Shown here one piece after another: positions 47,077-58,220 of a stretch of DNA of 64,000 nucleotides (the first letter of the stretch is position 1; every line of letters begins with the position of its first letter). A model generated the notes under the pieces. It was not told the DNA's origin, did no database searches, and saw only the letters and a list, made by a program, of their open reading frames with translations. The stretch is from NCBI GenBank assembly GCA_011319805.1, contig SJRY01000234.1, positions 682,001 to 746,000 of the forward strand, written 5' to 3'. Source of the stretch: Macrocybe gigantea. Its lineage: Eukaryota > Basidiomycota > Agaricomycetes > Agaricales > Callistosporiaceae. The position numbers and the translations under genes are program-made.

Positions 47077-50000
47077 TTAGGATGGTATGCATTGCGAGTA
47101 GACTATTGTCTCATGGTCATTTTCAAATTCAAACGCAAAAGCTCTCGCACTTACATGGATTACTAAACGTGCATGTGAAACCTGTGATGCAAGTTGTTGG
47201 CCCAGTCCATCCCTGACCTTTATTACAACATCAGTAGAATGACGCCGGCTAGTTAGTTTGGACGAACCTCCGCATTGCTGCCAAGCGCCAGCCGGGGCTG
47301 TACCTGTGGGGTTACTCGATGTAGTGGTCGTAGTTGTAGAACGAGTCGTTGTAGTAGACGCGCTTGTGGAGGTCGTGGGGGCCGCCGTTGTGGATGTTGC
47401 TGTCGCCGTCGGTGGAGGAGCTGCACCACTTGCATCTCCATAGAATATTCCACGGCCATTCGTGCCAATGTAAACGCTGAGATGGGACACATGAAATCAA
47501 TGGAAACTTTGTGTTAAGGTAGATTACTCACCGTCCATATATGCGCGGGTCACCCGTTATGATGTTTGCGGAAGCAGAACCAAAGCCATGAGCTGCATCG
47601 TTGATTTGCACCCAGTTGACACCGGCATCATCGGACCTGAAGTAGCCAATACCACCGATATTGGCGGCTGCGAAGAGAGCAGGATATCCACCTGCTTTTG
47701 AGGGCGCTCCAAGACCTATAGCCCAGGCTTGTGTCACAGCTGAAACAGCAGTGAAGGACGTTCCCATGTTTGTAGAGTGGAAAATGCCTTTGTCTGTCGA
47801 GACCCAGACGTCTCCGGTGACGCCGGGGTTGACAACAATTTTCACTGGCGAGCTGGAGCTTCCCAGGGAACCCTTCGCCGAGAATGTCTTTCCTCCATCC
47901 GCAGAGAGATAGAAGGATGACCCTGCAGCCCCATAGAAGACCGAGTTGTTCTTCTTGTCCGACGCAATGACTGCAGTGGATGGGAGAGATGGAACCGCGG
48001 TGAATGGATTAGTGAACTGCGATATGAGGACGCCGTTCGACGCCGTACGCCACAGTACAGTATCGCCGTCAGCAGAGAGTGCGATCTTTCCGCCTACATA
48101 TTCCCTATGTCAGCCCACTTCCAGTAAATTTTGACGAGAGGGAGAATTGACCTGAGACGTTGTCGGCTGCTCCGAAGTCCTGCGACCTGAAAGAAAGTTT
48201 TAGACTCTTTATCTAGAACAATAGACTACCGTTCATGTAGTTACCATGTCGCTCCTGAGTCGCTAGAAAGAGCGACCTGCTTTCCTGTTGAGCTAGATCG
48301 GGTCAAACGCAGTGTTGGAGAATGCATTGAGATTGAATGGCGTACCTATCGCCAGTACCAACGCGTACGATATTCGTCGGTTTGTTGCCAGCGAAGTCAA
48401 TGTCACTAGCTGTCGCCCATGTAGGATTGATGAATCCAGTCTTTGGAGGTGCCGTTAACGACGTATGGGCAAAACCTGTGCGTAGCTTGAGCCAGAAGTC
48501 ACCCTCGACACTAACTATCATACCACCAAGATCGCCGACAGCGGAAAGCAGAGAAGGGCCAGTAGGTGGAGAAATAAGCCCTTGTATCGAGGTTTCTTCT
48601 ATGCCATCTGCCAGTGACGATATGGATACATTGTGAACAGTATCCCACTGATTCACACGAGTTTAAGATCTGCCATACTTTGAGTGATGCCGCTTCATAC
48701 CTTGAGCAGATCATGACCTCCATAAATGGTAGCTCCGGTACCGTACAACCAGTGATTTGAATCAAATGGATCGATCACAAGGGCTATGAAAATAAGTTAC
48801 GAAAGGCGAGAGTAGCAAATGAGCATCGCTTACATTCCATCATCCAACCAATCTGTTTGTCACCCAGCGTTGTGTCGACGAAATTGGGACCTAGCCACGG
48901 CGCCAGCGTGTCAGAGTACGTGTACCATTTGTTGATGTTCGGATAGCTGAGCCAGGACCAGAGGGGACTCCATGTAGCACCTCCATTTGTTGACCTAAAT
49001 ATCTGCCCGTCTGGCCACCAAGAGTTCAAGGCCGCAATCATGATTGTTCCCGGTTTCTGAAGATCTACAGCCACACCACCGAAACCGAAGTACAGGTCGC
49101 TGCCTGAAACTGGTGTAATATCCGTCCCTGGACTTTTCGTTGAGTATGCATTCGGGAAAGAGAGAGAGAGCAAGAGAAAGCTAAGGGCCTCGCTCACAGG
49201 TAGAGGACGTGATGTTATATTTGAAGACGGCACCTAAAGTTCCGTCGTACTGATTCTACTGTCAAGACCCATCGCATTTCGTTTTGAGGACAAGCGCTTA
49301 CTGGACCAGCGCCATCGGAGTATGAAACGTAGAGGACCTTCTCTGAGAGTGAAATAACTCCTTTGTGTGGTAAAAAAGTGGTATTTTGTCCTGGGACCGC
49401 AGACCCTATTTCTGTATTAACTAATTGGTGCTTTTGTGGTATCGGGATAGTCACTTACAAGTAGAACCACCATCATTCGTTACGAAAATGTTGTTCGACC
49501 CTTTGTTTGCAACACCCACGAAAATCCTAGGAGTGGCCCTGCCAGACGATCCAGAGCTCCTATCAAAAGTGACCCATGCGATCCCTAACGATGAAGTAGG
49601 TGAGAGGTTTGGTAGGGGAATGGACCACATGAAACTCCTGACCAATCTTATCGCTGTTATACCCAGATGCGTCAGACGGATCAGGAATGTAGGTGCCTTC
49701 CATGGGAAGCAGGCATTAGAGATGATGAACTTACAGTTAGGGCTTACTCACCAGTGCTCGGGAAAGACGATACCTTGGTCCATGACACGCCAAAGTCAGT
49801 CGACTTCCAAAGACCGTTGCCACTCCTAGCACCGAAAAACAGGATTCCGTTGCTGTTGGGATCGATCACGAGTCTCTGAATAATTGGGTTAGAATTGACA
49901 AATAATAGATGACCATGGCTTACTTCTCCCCTGGATATGTGGTGTAAGAGACGAAATGGAGTTAGCGAGCAAATACTGACATTCCACGACCGGGCATGTT

Positions 50001-50524
50001 TCCCCCGACTTTGAAGGGAAGCTTGGAAGCAGTGAATGTCTTTCCGTAATCGGCGGATATCAGGATTTGGCCATTATTGGGATCCCAGGAATTGGTGTAC
50101 ATTCCCGTAGCCTGATTTCTGGCGGTTAGCGCAGTAATAGAAGCTGCAGCGATCGACCTACCAAGTACAAACGCGAAGTCTGTACTGGGTCTGTCGCTAG
50201 AGCATCAACGCCCCAATAATTCCAGCGCGCGTCGTCTACGAAATCCAGGAGGGGTGTCCAAGTGTCATCAGCATTTAGTTTATATGCCCCGCCTATATCA
50301 GTTCGAGCATATGCAATTCCCTGAAGAAGCTCGGTTCAGCGTAGGGAAAAAGATCTTTTAAGAAGAAGAAATGCCTTTTCTGACGGGTTAAAGACGATTC
50401 CCGGAACGAAGCCACCTCCACCTCCGATCTTGACGTTCTTCCAAGTGTACGTTTGAGATGCGACAGCATTCGTTACATGAAACGCAGTCGCTACAGCTAG
50501 GAAAGCCAACAACCAATTAGCCAT
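47077..50524 (-). CDS. GH74 xyloglucanase with C-terminal CBM1
   Basis: ATG 50524 with a signal peptide (MANWLLAFLAVATAFHVTNA). The two seven-bladed propeller halves show TYTWKNVKIGGGGGFVPGIVF, IAYARTDIGGAYK (the Asp of TDIGGAY is one of the family's two catalytic acids), WNYWGVDALATDP, NNGQILISADYGKTF, FGARSGNGLWKSTDFG, VIDPFDSNHWLYGTGATIYGG and LLSAVGDLGGM, which carries the second catalytic Asp. After a Ser/Thr-rich linker there is a CBM1 cellulose-binding module (AWQQCGGQGWTGPTTC, then FTCTFSNPFYSQCIPS), all four Cys present. The enzyme cuts the beta-1,4-glucan backbone of plant xyloglucan outside the cell. More than 15 exons; the CBM1 alone is split by two introns. About 830 residues, normal for the family. 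Strong sign of a plant-cell-wall-degrading fungus. Confidence 0.95.
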
Positions 50525-51266
50525 GGCTGATAAGCGACGACTGACACCAAGGGAAAAGTTCAAGTTTTAGGAAGATAGACGCTGTCACTGACCTACTGAC
50601 CTTTATATCGTGTAGACAGCGTGAAAAAAGGCTAAAGACGTCTCCGATGTAACCGCGAATCCTAGTCCGAAGTAATTGCGGGCGAAAGGAAAAACGTCGA
50701 ATGCAGCAGGGCAGATGCACGATATTCAGGCCAGACGAACTAAATAAAAGCAGGCAAGCTGTAAGGTCAGTGAGAATCGCCGAGGTTTTGGCCGTTTTGT
50801 TGGAAAGGAAGCTTTGATAGCTGGATGAGTGGCGAAGAGGCTCGCTCTGGCACTTGTCGTGGCCAATACTGATTCGGATAACGTGAGCACTCATTGTATT
50901 AAGAGAAGTGGGTTAACAGCAGCAACTGTAGCCCTAGGACTGTCCAAGAAAAGAGACCAGTTCACAGATAATGGCGCTGCCGACGTGGTAAAGAACAAGA
51001 GATACAGTGATCATTTGACGTGGATGCATGTGCCATGCACGCGGGATAGCGTAGAGTCTGTGGACCGTCGTTGCCGTCACGGAAGTGTTCAACCGATCAC
51101 TAGAATCACGTGGTATTATAATAAGATCTTCCAAATCGGGAACGTAGAATAATAATGCCATCAATGAACGGTGGCTTGCGTCTCCGTTCATAACTTGTTG
51201 CCACTCCCAGCCATACTGTACTCCTCCTAATATCCTACAGTACCCTCAACGATCCTTATTACCCAC
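50525..51266. other. Divergent promoter region of the xyloglucanase
   Basis: 742 bp between two divergent starts. No coding chain recognised. The open frames on either strand are short and lack domains. Confidence 0.45.
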
Positions 51267-52274
51267 ATGTCTCTCTTTTGCGATACCGAAAACCGCCCAG
51301 CTGGTCTTGGTCTCCATCGTGCTCCAACCGCAATGCATGCCAAATCCTCATTCCCACCCTCGTTTTCGATTTCCACACGCAAAGCGCGCACAAATCCTGA
51401 ATTACATGCTACACATGTTTACTCGTCCCGAATATCTCGCCGTCCCTTTGCAGACCTTTCTCAACGTGTCTCTGTGAGTGATTATTGGTGCTGGCCACTG
51501 ACTGCAGACGTTTAATTCTTGCACCAGAACGCACACAACAAAGCTTCGTTCTCTGCTCAGAACTTGGATAATGGTATCCTTTTTTCCCTTCAGGACTCTG
51601 GGGCAGAGGCATCCAGCACAATGGCATTTCAGCCACTCCCTCCGGTCCCCCCTACGTCAGCTTTCAAGCTGTCGTCTCTTCTAGACATATTGTCGGACGA
51701 GAACGATTGCCTCGACACCAGTATACCAGAAACGCCATTGGAGACTCCCGTGCCCTCTTTGGCTCATTCTGCTTACGCTGTTCCGGACCCTCCAGCTACA
51801 CCCAAGCCTGCTTCAGCGAACTTGGCGCCGATTCTCGCGCATCCTAACAGTCCATATGTCCCCTGGTCAACACCTATGAAGCAACGGATTCTCCGACCAC
51901 TGACACCTCGTCGTCGATCCGACTTTTCAATTCAGTGTTCCCGACCCTGCTCTCGTTCTGGCGCTCGTGCACCAGAGCCGCCATCCATTCCAACATGTAC
52001 AGCGTGCTTGACATCTAGAGCGTTTATGAGAAGATTGGCAAGCCTGAGGCATGTCATGAAACAGAACGCGAAACACGCAGCAAATCAGTTTCTCAAGTTG
52101 AAGAAGGTCTGTAGGCAGCAACGACCTCTTCGTGGCGAGCTGCCGAATGACGGAACACTGTCTCGTGTGGCTTCCCCTTTGGAAATGTCGTTCAGTTCCG
52201 ACAATGACTTTATGATCGATACATGGCACGAACGTGACTGCAACGAACAACATACAGAGACACGCACTCGATGA
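51267..52274 (+). CDS. Unknown Ser/Pro-rich protein, possibly continuing to 52462
   Basis: ATG 51267 opens a first exon (MSLFCDTENRPAGLGLHRAP, ending RPFADLSQRVS) joined by a GT-AG intron (about 51475-51530) to NAHNKASFSAQNLDNGILFS. The remainder is Pro/Ser/Thr-rich (PLPPVPPTSAFKLSSLLDIL, ETPLETPVPS), then has a Cys pair block (PTCTACLTSRAFMRRLASLRHVM) and a basic helix. It stops at 52274. A frame one base earlier continues to 52462 (RFGSWMNLHGSAASSNTFLP, ending GGSPWRGMPGGWTFTP) and has similar composition. The two ORFs overlap by ATGA, so the true protein may be longer or the second ORF may be a shifted part of it. No known family. Confidence 0.55.
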
Positions 52275-52647
52275 CGGTCGACGAGCACGAACGGTTCGGT
52301 AGCTGGATGAATCTGCACGGATCGGCAGCGTCATCAAACACGTTTCTCCCTCTACCTTCAACGGTTGCACCTAACTCTTCTTCACAGATAAGCACAGACA
52401 TTACTTCAACCGGAGGATCACCGTGGCGAGGCATGCCAGGCGGCTGGACATTCACACCCTAGTTAAGTACAATACATATGATATCATGACTACAAATAAA
52501 TATATACAAATACTATCTTAATTTGTCTCGTGTTGTATTGCCTATTTCGGGCTCCATTGGCTGTCCTTGTCCTCGAGAAAAATACAACAATGTCCAGCGT
52601 CGCCTTAAATACCGTTCCCTCAGCTCGGTCTTCCCCAGATACCCACC

Positions 52648-55037
52648 ATGAGCACCCCATTTCTTGCTGCACTCACAGCACCCCAGGCGATGCCTACGGA
52701 TCCCTTTTCTCCTCACGATCAAATCCTCGAGTCCACGAACTGCACGCCCTTGCCTACATTGGTAGACTTTTCAAAGAGAGTCCTAGAGAAGAAGAGCCAG
52801 TCGTCTGACAATTCAGATGGTTTTGAAGCCAAGGGCCTGTTTCAACCGGTCTACGTGCCAACGGGGATGTGGAGTTGGATTAGCGGCGTCGCTATTGCCA
52901 GTCCTACCTCACGGCTTCTAATGCATTGTACGTTGCACAAAAAGAAGACTCGTTTTCTTCAACTAAACAATGAAGCAGCTGGACATCGATATTCCATTCA
53001 CATCAAGTCCGGCTGGGCTGTTGATCGCACCATCACTTACATGTCAAAATGGCAAGTACTTTGTATGTCGTGCGCTCCCAGACGACTCATACCTTTCCAG
53101 TTGGAGACGTGATATGAACCTGGATGGCCTGATTACGGAGGTAAATCTATCGGTTTTATGACCCCCTTTCCGTCGCTTACCATCTTATCGCTCTCAGCTC
53201 ACGCTTTACAAGAATCAGTTGTCCTCCGTACAAGGACTCGTCGTTCCGACTGTCATCGGCGTTTATACCAGTCCAACGGACATTTCAATCGCCGCGGCAC
53301 TTCCCCATAAGTCGTTTTGGGTTGAAGCGTCGCCCTCCATGCCTCGGGTACTAAAGAAGCGCTGTGTTGAGGCTTACGCAAAGCTTCATGCTATCGGTGT
53401 CTGTCATGGAAACGTTAAACTGAGGAACATGTTGATCGGCGCCGACGCCAAAGTCACGTTAATCAATTTCGAGGCCGGCCGTGCTTCAAACTACAACGCT
53501 GATCTTCCTATCCCCTTTGCAACATCTACCAACTTTCGACAGGAGATGCGAAAGGTCAAACTCCTGCTGCGTTTTACCGATGTCGAGGAACCACAGACCG
53601 TCCCTGATAGAAGCCCAAGCCCCCCAATTCCACGCTTGCGGATTCTTCGACCAGGTGATCAGCGCCCTCCCAATGACTTGCATGGATTACAGGACATGGT
53701 GCTGCCAACAACTGACGAGCCCCGTCGCTTCGTCATACCTGGAGAGTCCAGCGCCGGCCTGCATAGTCACGTCAAGCATCTCCTCTCGCTCATAGAAGAA
53801 CTGGAAAACAATTACGTTCCGCAGTCCACCATAGAGGATGCTCCGTCGCTCTCCTCCCATGCCTCATCAAAGGGTAAACGAGGTTCCTTGCAAACGGACA
53901 GCAATAGCGAAGATCAGTCTTCTACCCGACTGCAATCTATACTGGTCGATAGTACACTCCGAAAAAGGAAGGCGACGTCTCAAAGGCAAAATGTAAAAAA
54001 ACTGCGCTTTTCATCGGACACATCACGACCATGTGATCAGCCAGCTCACATTACCGGTGCGTCTTAGCGATACTGCAAGCGAATTTCCTGTATCTAACAA
54101 ATCAAACTGCAGTTGTACCTAGTAACCCGCATCAAAGCTCTGATGGAGATATGTCCCCAGATGCAGACGCCGAAGATAACGATGATGATGATTTATCTCT
54201 TTCTGGAATTAACCCTCTTGCCAAGAGGCGTCAGATTGTGGAACGAAATATCCAACGATGCTTAGAGCTTGGGCTTCCCCATCCTGAAGCTCTGAAGAGG
54301 GATCCCATGAACCCCTGCTGGCGCCAGCCAACCGTCATGGAATATATTCGACGTCACAATGACCGAGTGGCGAAGATTGAGCTGGAGAACCGACTCTATC
54401 CCTCGCGATTAATTAGATTTCCCCGTGCAAAACGAGCCGAAGGAAGCCTCAAGAGAGCGATCCGGGAGATTTCTACGTCTTTGGAAGTGGCTGATGCCTG
54501 CGACAACGGCCACGATGATCATCATGTCCCCGGAAAAAGAAAACGGGCTGAAAGCCTGGATTGGCAACTTTCGGTGTCGACGGGACACCGAAGCACCATT
54601 AGCAAAGAGGGCCAAGATCCTTTCAATGGCCGGGCCCGCAGTCACAGGGCGTGATGGCTCACTGGGGCGACCTGGATATCCTATGAACATGACGTTCCCG
54701 TCCAGCCAAAAGTCCAGCACTCTGAAAATCGGCTCAAGCATCCCTTCCAGGGGTACAGGCACGTCGCAGGGTTCGTCTATCTGGTATGTCAATGGTCTCA
54801 GCAGTGTGCGACGTCGATTCTCACCACTGTGGTCCGTCTCACCTCAGGTCCCACTCGCCGTCCTTCTCGGAATACCTTCCTCTGCCTCCTGCTCCCGAAA
54901 CACATGCCGAAGGGCGAAAGACGCCGCCCCTCGGCAGCAGCAGTTCTTATGTGGCAGGTCCGATGTACACGATTTTGTTTCCGCGATGGGCGAGTACGAT
55001 TTGTCGGTTGTTCGAGACCAGTATTCCTAGTTTGTAG
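52648..55037 (+). CDS. Unknown protein with degenerate kinase-like core
   Basis: ATG 52648, several exons. The central part reads LTLYKNQLSSVQGLVVPTVIGVY, a C-lobe-like helix (CVEAYAKLHAIGVCHGNVKLRNMLIG) and KVTLINFEAGRAS. HGNVKLRN sits where active kinases have HRDxKxxN and NFE replaces DFG, so catalysis is unlikely. The C-terminal half is acidic then basic and Ser-rich, with a short block RQIVERNIQRCLELGLPHPEALKRDP and WRQPTVMEYIRRHNDRV. It ends FPRWASTICRLFETSIPSL at 55037 after a GT-AG intron near 54783. Two joins (about 52970 and 54550) are not resolved, so exon limits there are uncertain. The fold assignment is inference from the two motifs. Confidence 0.52.
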
Positions 55038-55487
55038 GCAGGGTTGTCAATTAGCGCACCTGACAGCGCTAAAATTTTCTGAACATTCGTGAAAATCTGC
55101 TTTTTACGCAGCATCCACGCCACCCACAGCGCTTTCACGTAAGCTCCTTTGCATGTGCTTTTACGTTGAGATTCGAGCGCTATCTCAGCATCAGGTTTTC
55201 TCTCCCATCACCTTATCTCCACGAGCCGTCTTAAATTTATTCAAAGGCCCAATTGAGCACAAGTCAATACTCCATTCGTGCCATGTCAGGAACCATAGAT
55301 AGATATGAATCATTCGAGTGCCATTCGGTTCGCTTCCAAATTTCTACCGACCTCAGGCCTGATGCCGTTCGTGTGACCTCCCCACATTCGGATCTAGATA
55401 TAAGAATGCAGACCTCCTGAACATGCCGTTGCTCCCATCCTTGCTCTTAACCCGCTCTAACCTTTCAGAGCGCTAACCGCTATCACA
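55038..55487. other. Intergenic promoter of the permease
   Basis: No coding signal. An AT-rich patch lies near 55221-55240 and a short pyrimidine leader precedes the ATG at 55488. Confidence 0.45.
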
Positions 55488-57881
55488 ATGAGCAAGGAGG
55501 CCGAGAAGGTGCATGAGTCTAAAACTCTGAGGAGCTCCGACGAAGAGCTCGGAGCTCCTCCGGACTATGTCAAGACCGATGGCCTCGTCCGCCAGCTCAA
55601 GAATCGCCATATTGCGATGATAAGGTGGGTGCATCTTTTATCTGCTCAATATGCATTTGGCTAAGCAAGTCGTCATGTTATGCCAGTATTGGAGGCGTTA
55701 TTGGGACAGGTCAGCTATCCCCACGCACCTATCCAAATCTACCGATACATTGTGCCACGCAGGTCTTTTCTTGGGTACAGCGACTTCGCTGAGGAACGGA
55801 GGACCTGTCGGTATGTCACTCGACTAAATCCTGGACAAAATCTAATTCTCGGCGATGCTTCAGGCCTCCTTTGGGTTACATTACCATGGGTAGCATCTGC
55901 TACAGTGTCATGGTCTGCATTGGATCTTACTTACCGGCGTGGTGATGCCTTATTCTTGAACTAGATTTCTTTGGGAGAAATGGTGGCCTATCTGCCTATT
56001 CCTGGAGGACATATCAAGCTCGCGGAACGTTTCGTCGATCCGGCCTTCTCGTTTACAATGGGTTGGAATTACTGGTAGAGTTTTCTACGACAGAAACTGG
56101 CCGCTGCTGATCGACGTTGTTGTTTGAAGGTACAATTGGACCATTATATTGCCTGCAGAGCTGAGCGCTGCAGCCGTTCTAATTGGTTTTTGGGACCACA
56201 AGACGAATCCCGCTGTTTGGATTACGGTCACTATGATTGTAACAATCTTCATCAACATGCTCGGTGCAGGGGCATATGGAGAGGCCGAATTTATTTTTGC
56301 GTATGTTCGGGCGGTATTTTTCACATGTGATAACCTTTGACACTGCCGTTGACAGCTCTATCAAGGTCATCACAATCACCGGTCTCATCATCCTCGGGAT
56401 AGTCCTTGACCTCGGTGGTCTGTCAATCATCGGCTCTGTTGCCATTCGTTGCTTTTCAATCTAACAGCCTGAATTAGGTGGCCCCAACCACGATCGCATT
56501 GGGTTCAGGTACTGGAAACACCCTGGGCCCTTCAACCAGTTCGGGGGCATTGGGGGTTCCAAAGGCCGATTCTTGGCGTGGTGGGCCGTCATGACGCAAG
56601 CGGCGTTCTCCTTCATCGGTACAGAAATTGTTGCTGTAAGTGACAGCCGGAAAACCGTCCCTTGGCTTCTCTGAGTAAATTCATCACAGATTGCTGCCGG
56701 AGAGGCCAAGAATCCGAGGAGGAATTTGCCACGAGCTATTCGCCGGGTCTACATTCGTAAGCTCCTTGGGCACCTAGTCATCTCATGGGTGGTTGAATTC
56801 ACTCCTTTCAGGTATCTTGTTGTTCTACATTGGTGGAACATGGGTCATTGGTTGGCTGGTGCCGTACAAATCTGATGGACTTGATCTCGCCGATGGCACC
56901 GCCGCATCGTCTCCTTTTGTCATCGCCATCAAGAATGCAGGCATCAAGACCCTTCCTTCGGTGAGTGCAGACTGAGGAATACACCAGCGAAAGCCGCGCA
57001 AGTGAGGACGGCTAATGAATAATGTGCCCAGATCATCAACGCTTGTTTGCTCACTTCTGCATGGTCTGCAGCCTCGAGCGATCTGTACACAAGTTCTCGC
57101 GCTTTATGTGAGCTTGTGGGATGCTTTTCCTTTCTGATGTCGCTCAAAGTACATTCAGATGGTCTCGCTGTTGCTGGTAATGCTCCAAGTATCTTCCTGA
57201 AGACCACAAGGGCCGGTCTTCCCTGGGTTTCCATCACTTTCAACTCGGCCTTTGCACTCTTGTCCTATATGGGCATTAACACCGGCTCTGGGAAGGTCTT
57301 CGGTTGGCTCGCAAACATGACCTCCGTTGCTGGCCTACTAACGTGGTTCGGAATCTCGATTACATATCTACGATTCTATGCGGGCATGAAGGCTCAAGGT
57401 TTTGATCGGCGGTCGCTTCCTTTTGCCTCGGGATTGCAGCCATTTGCGGCTTGGTATGCGATGACATTCTGTTTCTTGATCTGCTTGGTCAGTGAAGCTG
57501 AATCTTATAATCAATGTGCATGCCTGACCACCTGGAGATAGTTTAGCGGCTGGAAAGTCTTCCTCAAAGACTCCTGGGCAACCGATACTTTCATAACAAA
57601 TTATTTACCATTTGGTCTATTCCCTGTGCTTTATATCGGCGCCAAGCTCTATTTCCGAACACCAACTGTCAAAGCCAAGGATATGGACTTTATCACTAAT
57701 ATCGCAGAGATTGAAGCTGACACGTAAGGCGTTCACTCCATAATTGCTTACGGATCCTCACTCCAGATCAGGTATGAAGAACCTCCGCCAAAGAATAAAA
57801 TCGAAGCATTCTGGCAGTGGCTAGTAAGTTTTCACAAACACATCCCATTGATCTCGAGCTGATATCTGTCATTAGATGTGA
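55488..57881 (+). CDS. Amino-acid permease (APC superfamily, YAT type)
   Basis: ATG 55488 (MSKEAEKVHESKTLRSSDEE), hydrophilic tail, then LVRQLKNRHIAMI joined to [203 protein letters not shown] and a last exon of one Met codon before TGA at 57881. These are the signature blocks of fungal plasma-membrane amino-acid permeases with twelve helices. About 14 exons with very short introns. Specificity is not readable. Confidence 0.92.
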
Positions 57882-58220
57882 CTCATGTTATATAATTCCC
57901 TTTGTGTGTAGTCATTAGCAAATAACCAAATCCTTATCATTCCACGCTGGATTAACTCGAATGACAATGGCTCTATATACCTCGCCAGGCTTAATGTAAT
58001 TAAGACCAGTCCATCGTTCTTGCGGTTTCTGATGGAAGAACGCAAACGACAACGGTGAATCTACGTTTTGCAAATATAACATGATGGGAATGATAATGAA
58101 TGTACACCGTGGAGCAATGTTAGAACGATAAAACACAAGATCGGAAGACCAGTTAGTGGTTGCAACAGATTGCGTGCGCATATGAAGAGTAGATGGAAAA
58201 TGAAAGGTGACGGAATCGGT

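Noticed and set aside
46550..50524. LRR gene and xyloglucanase as a plant-degradation cluster
   Set aside because: Neighbouring genes are housekeeping or unknown; one secreted enzyme does not make a cluster.
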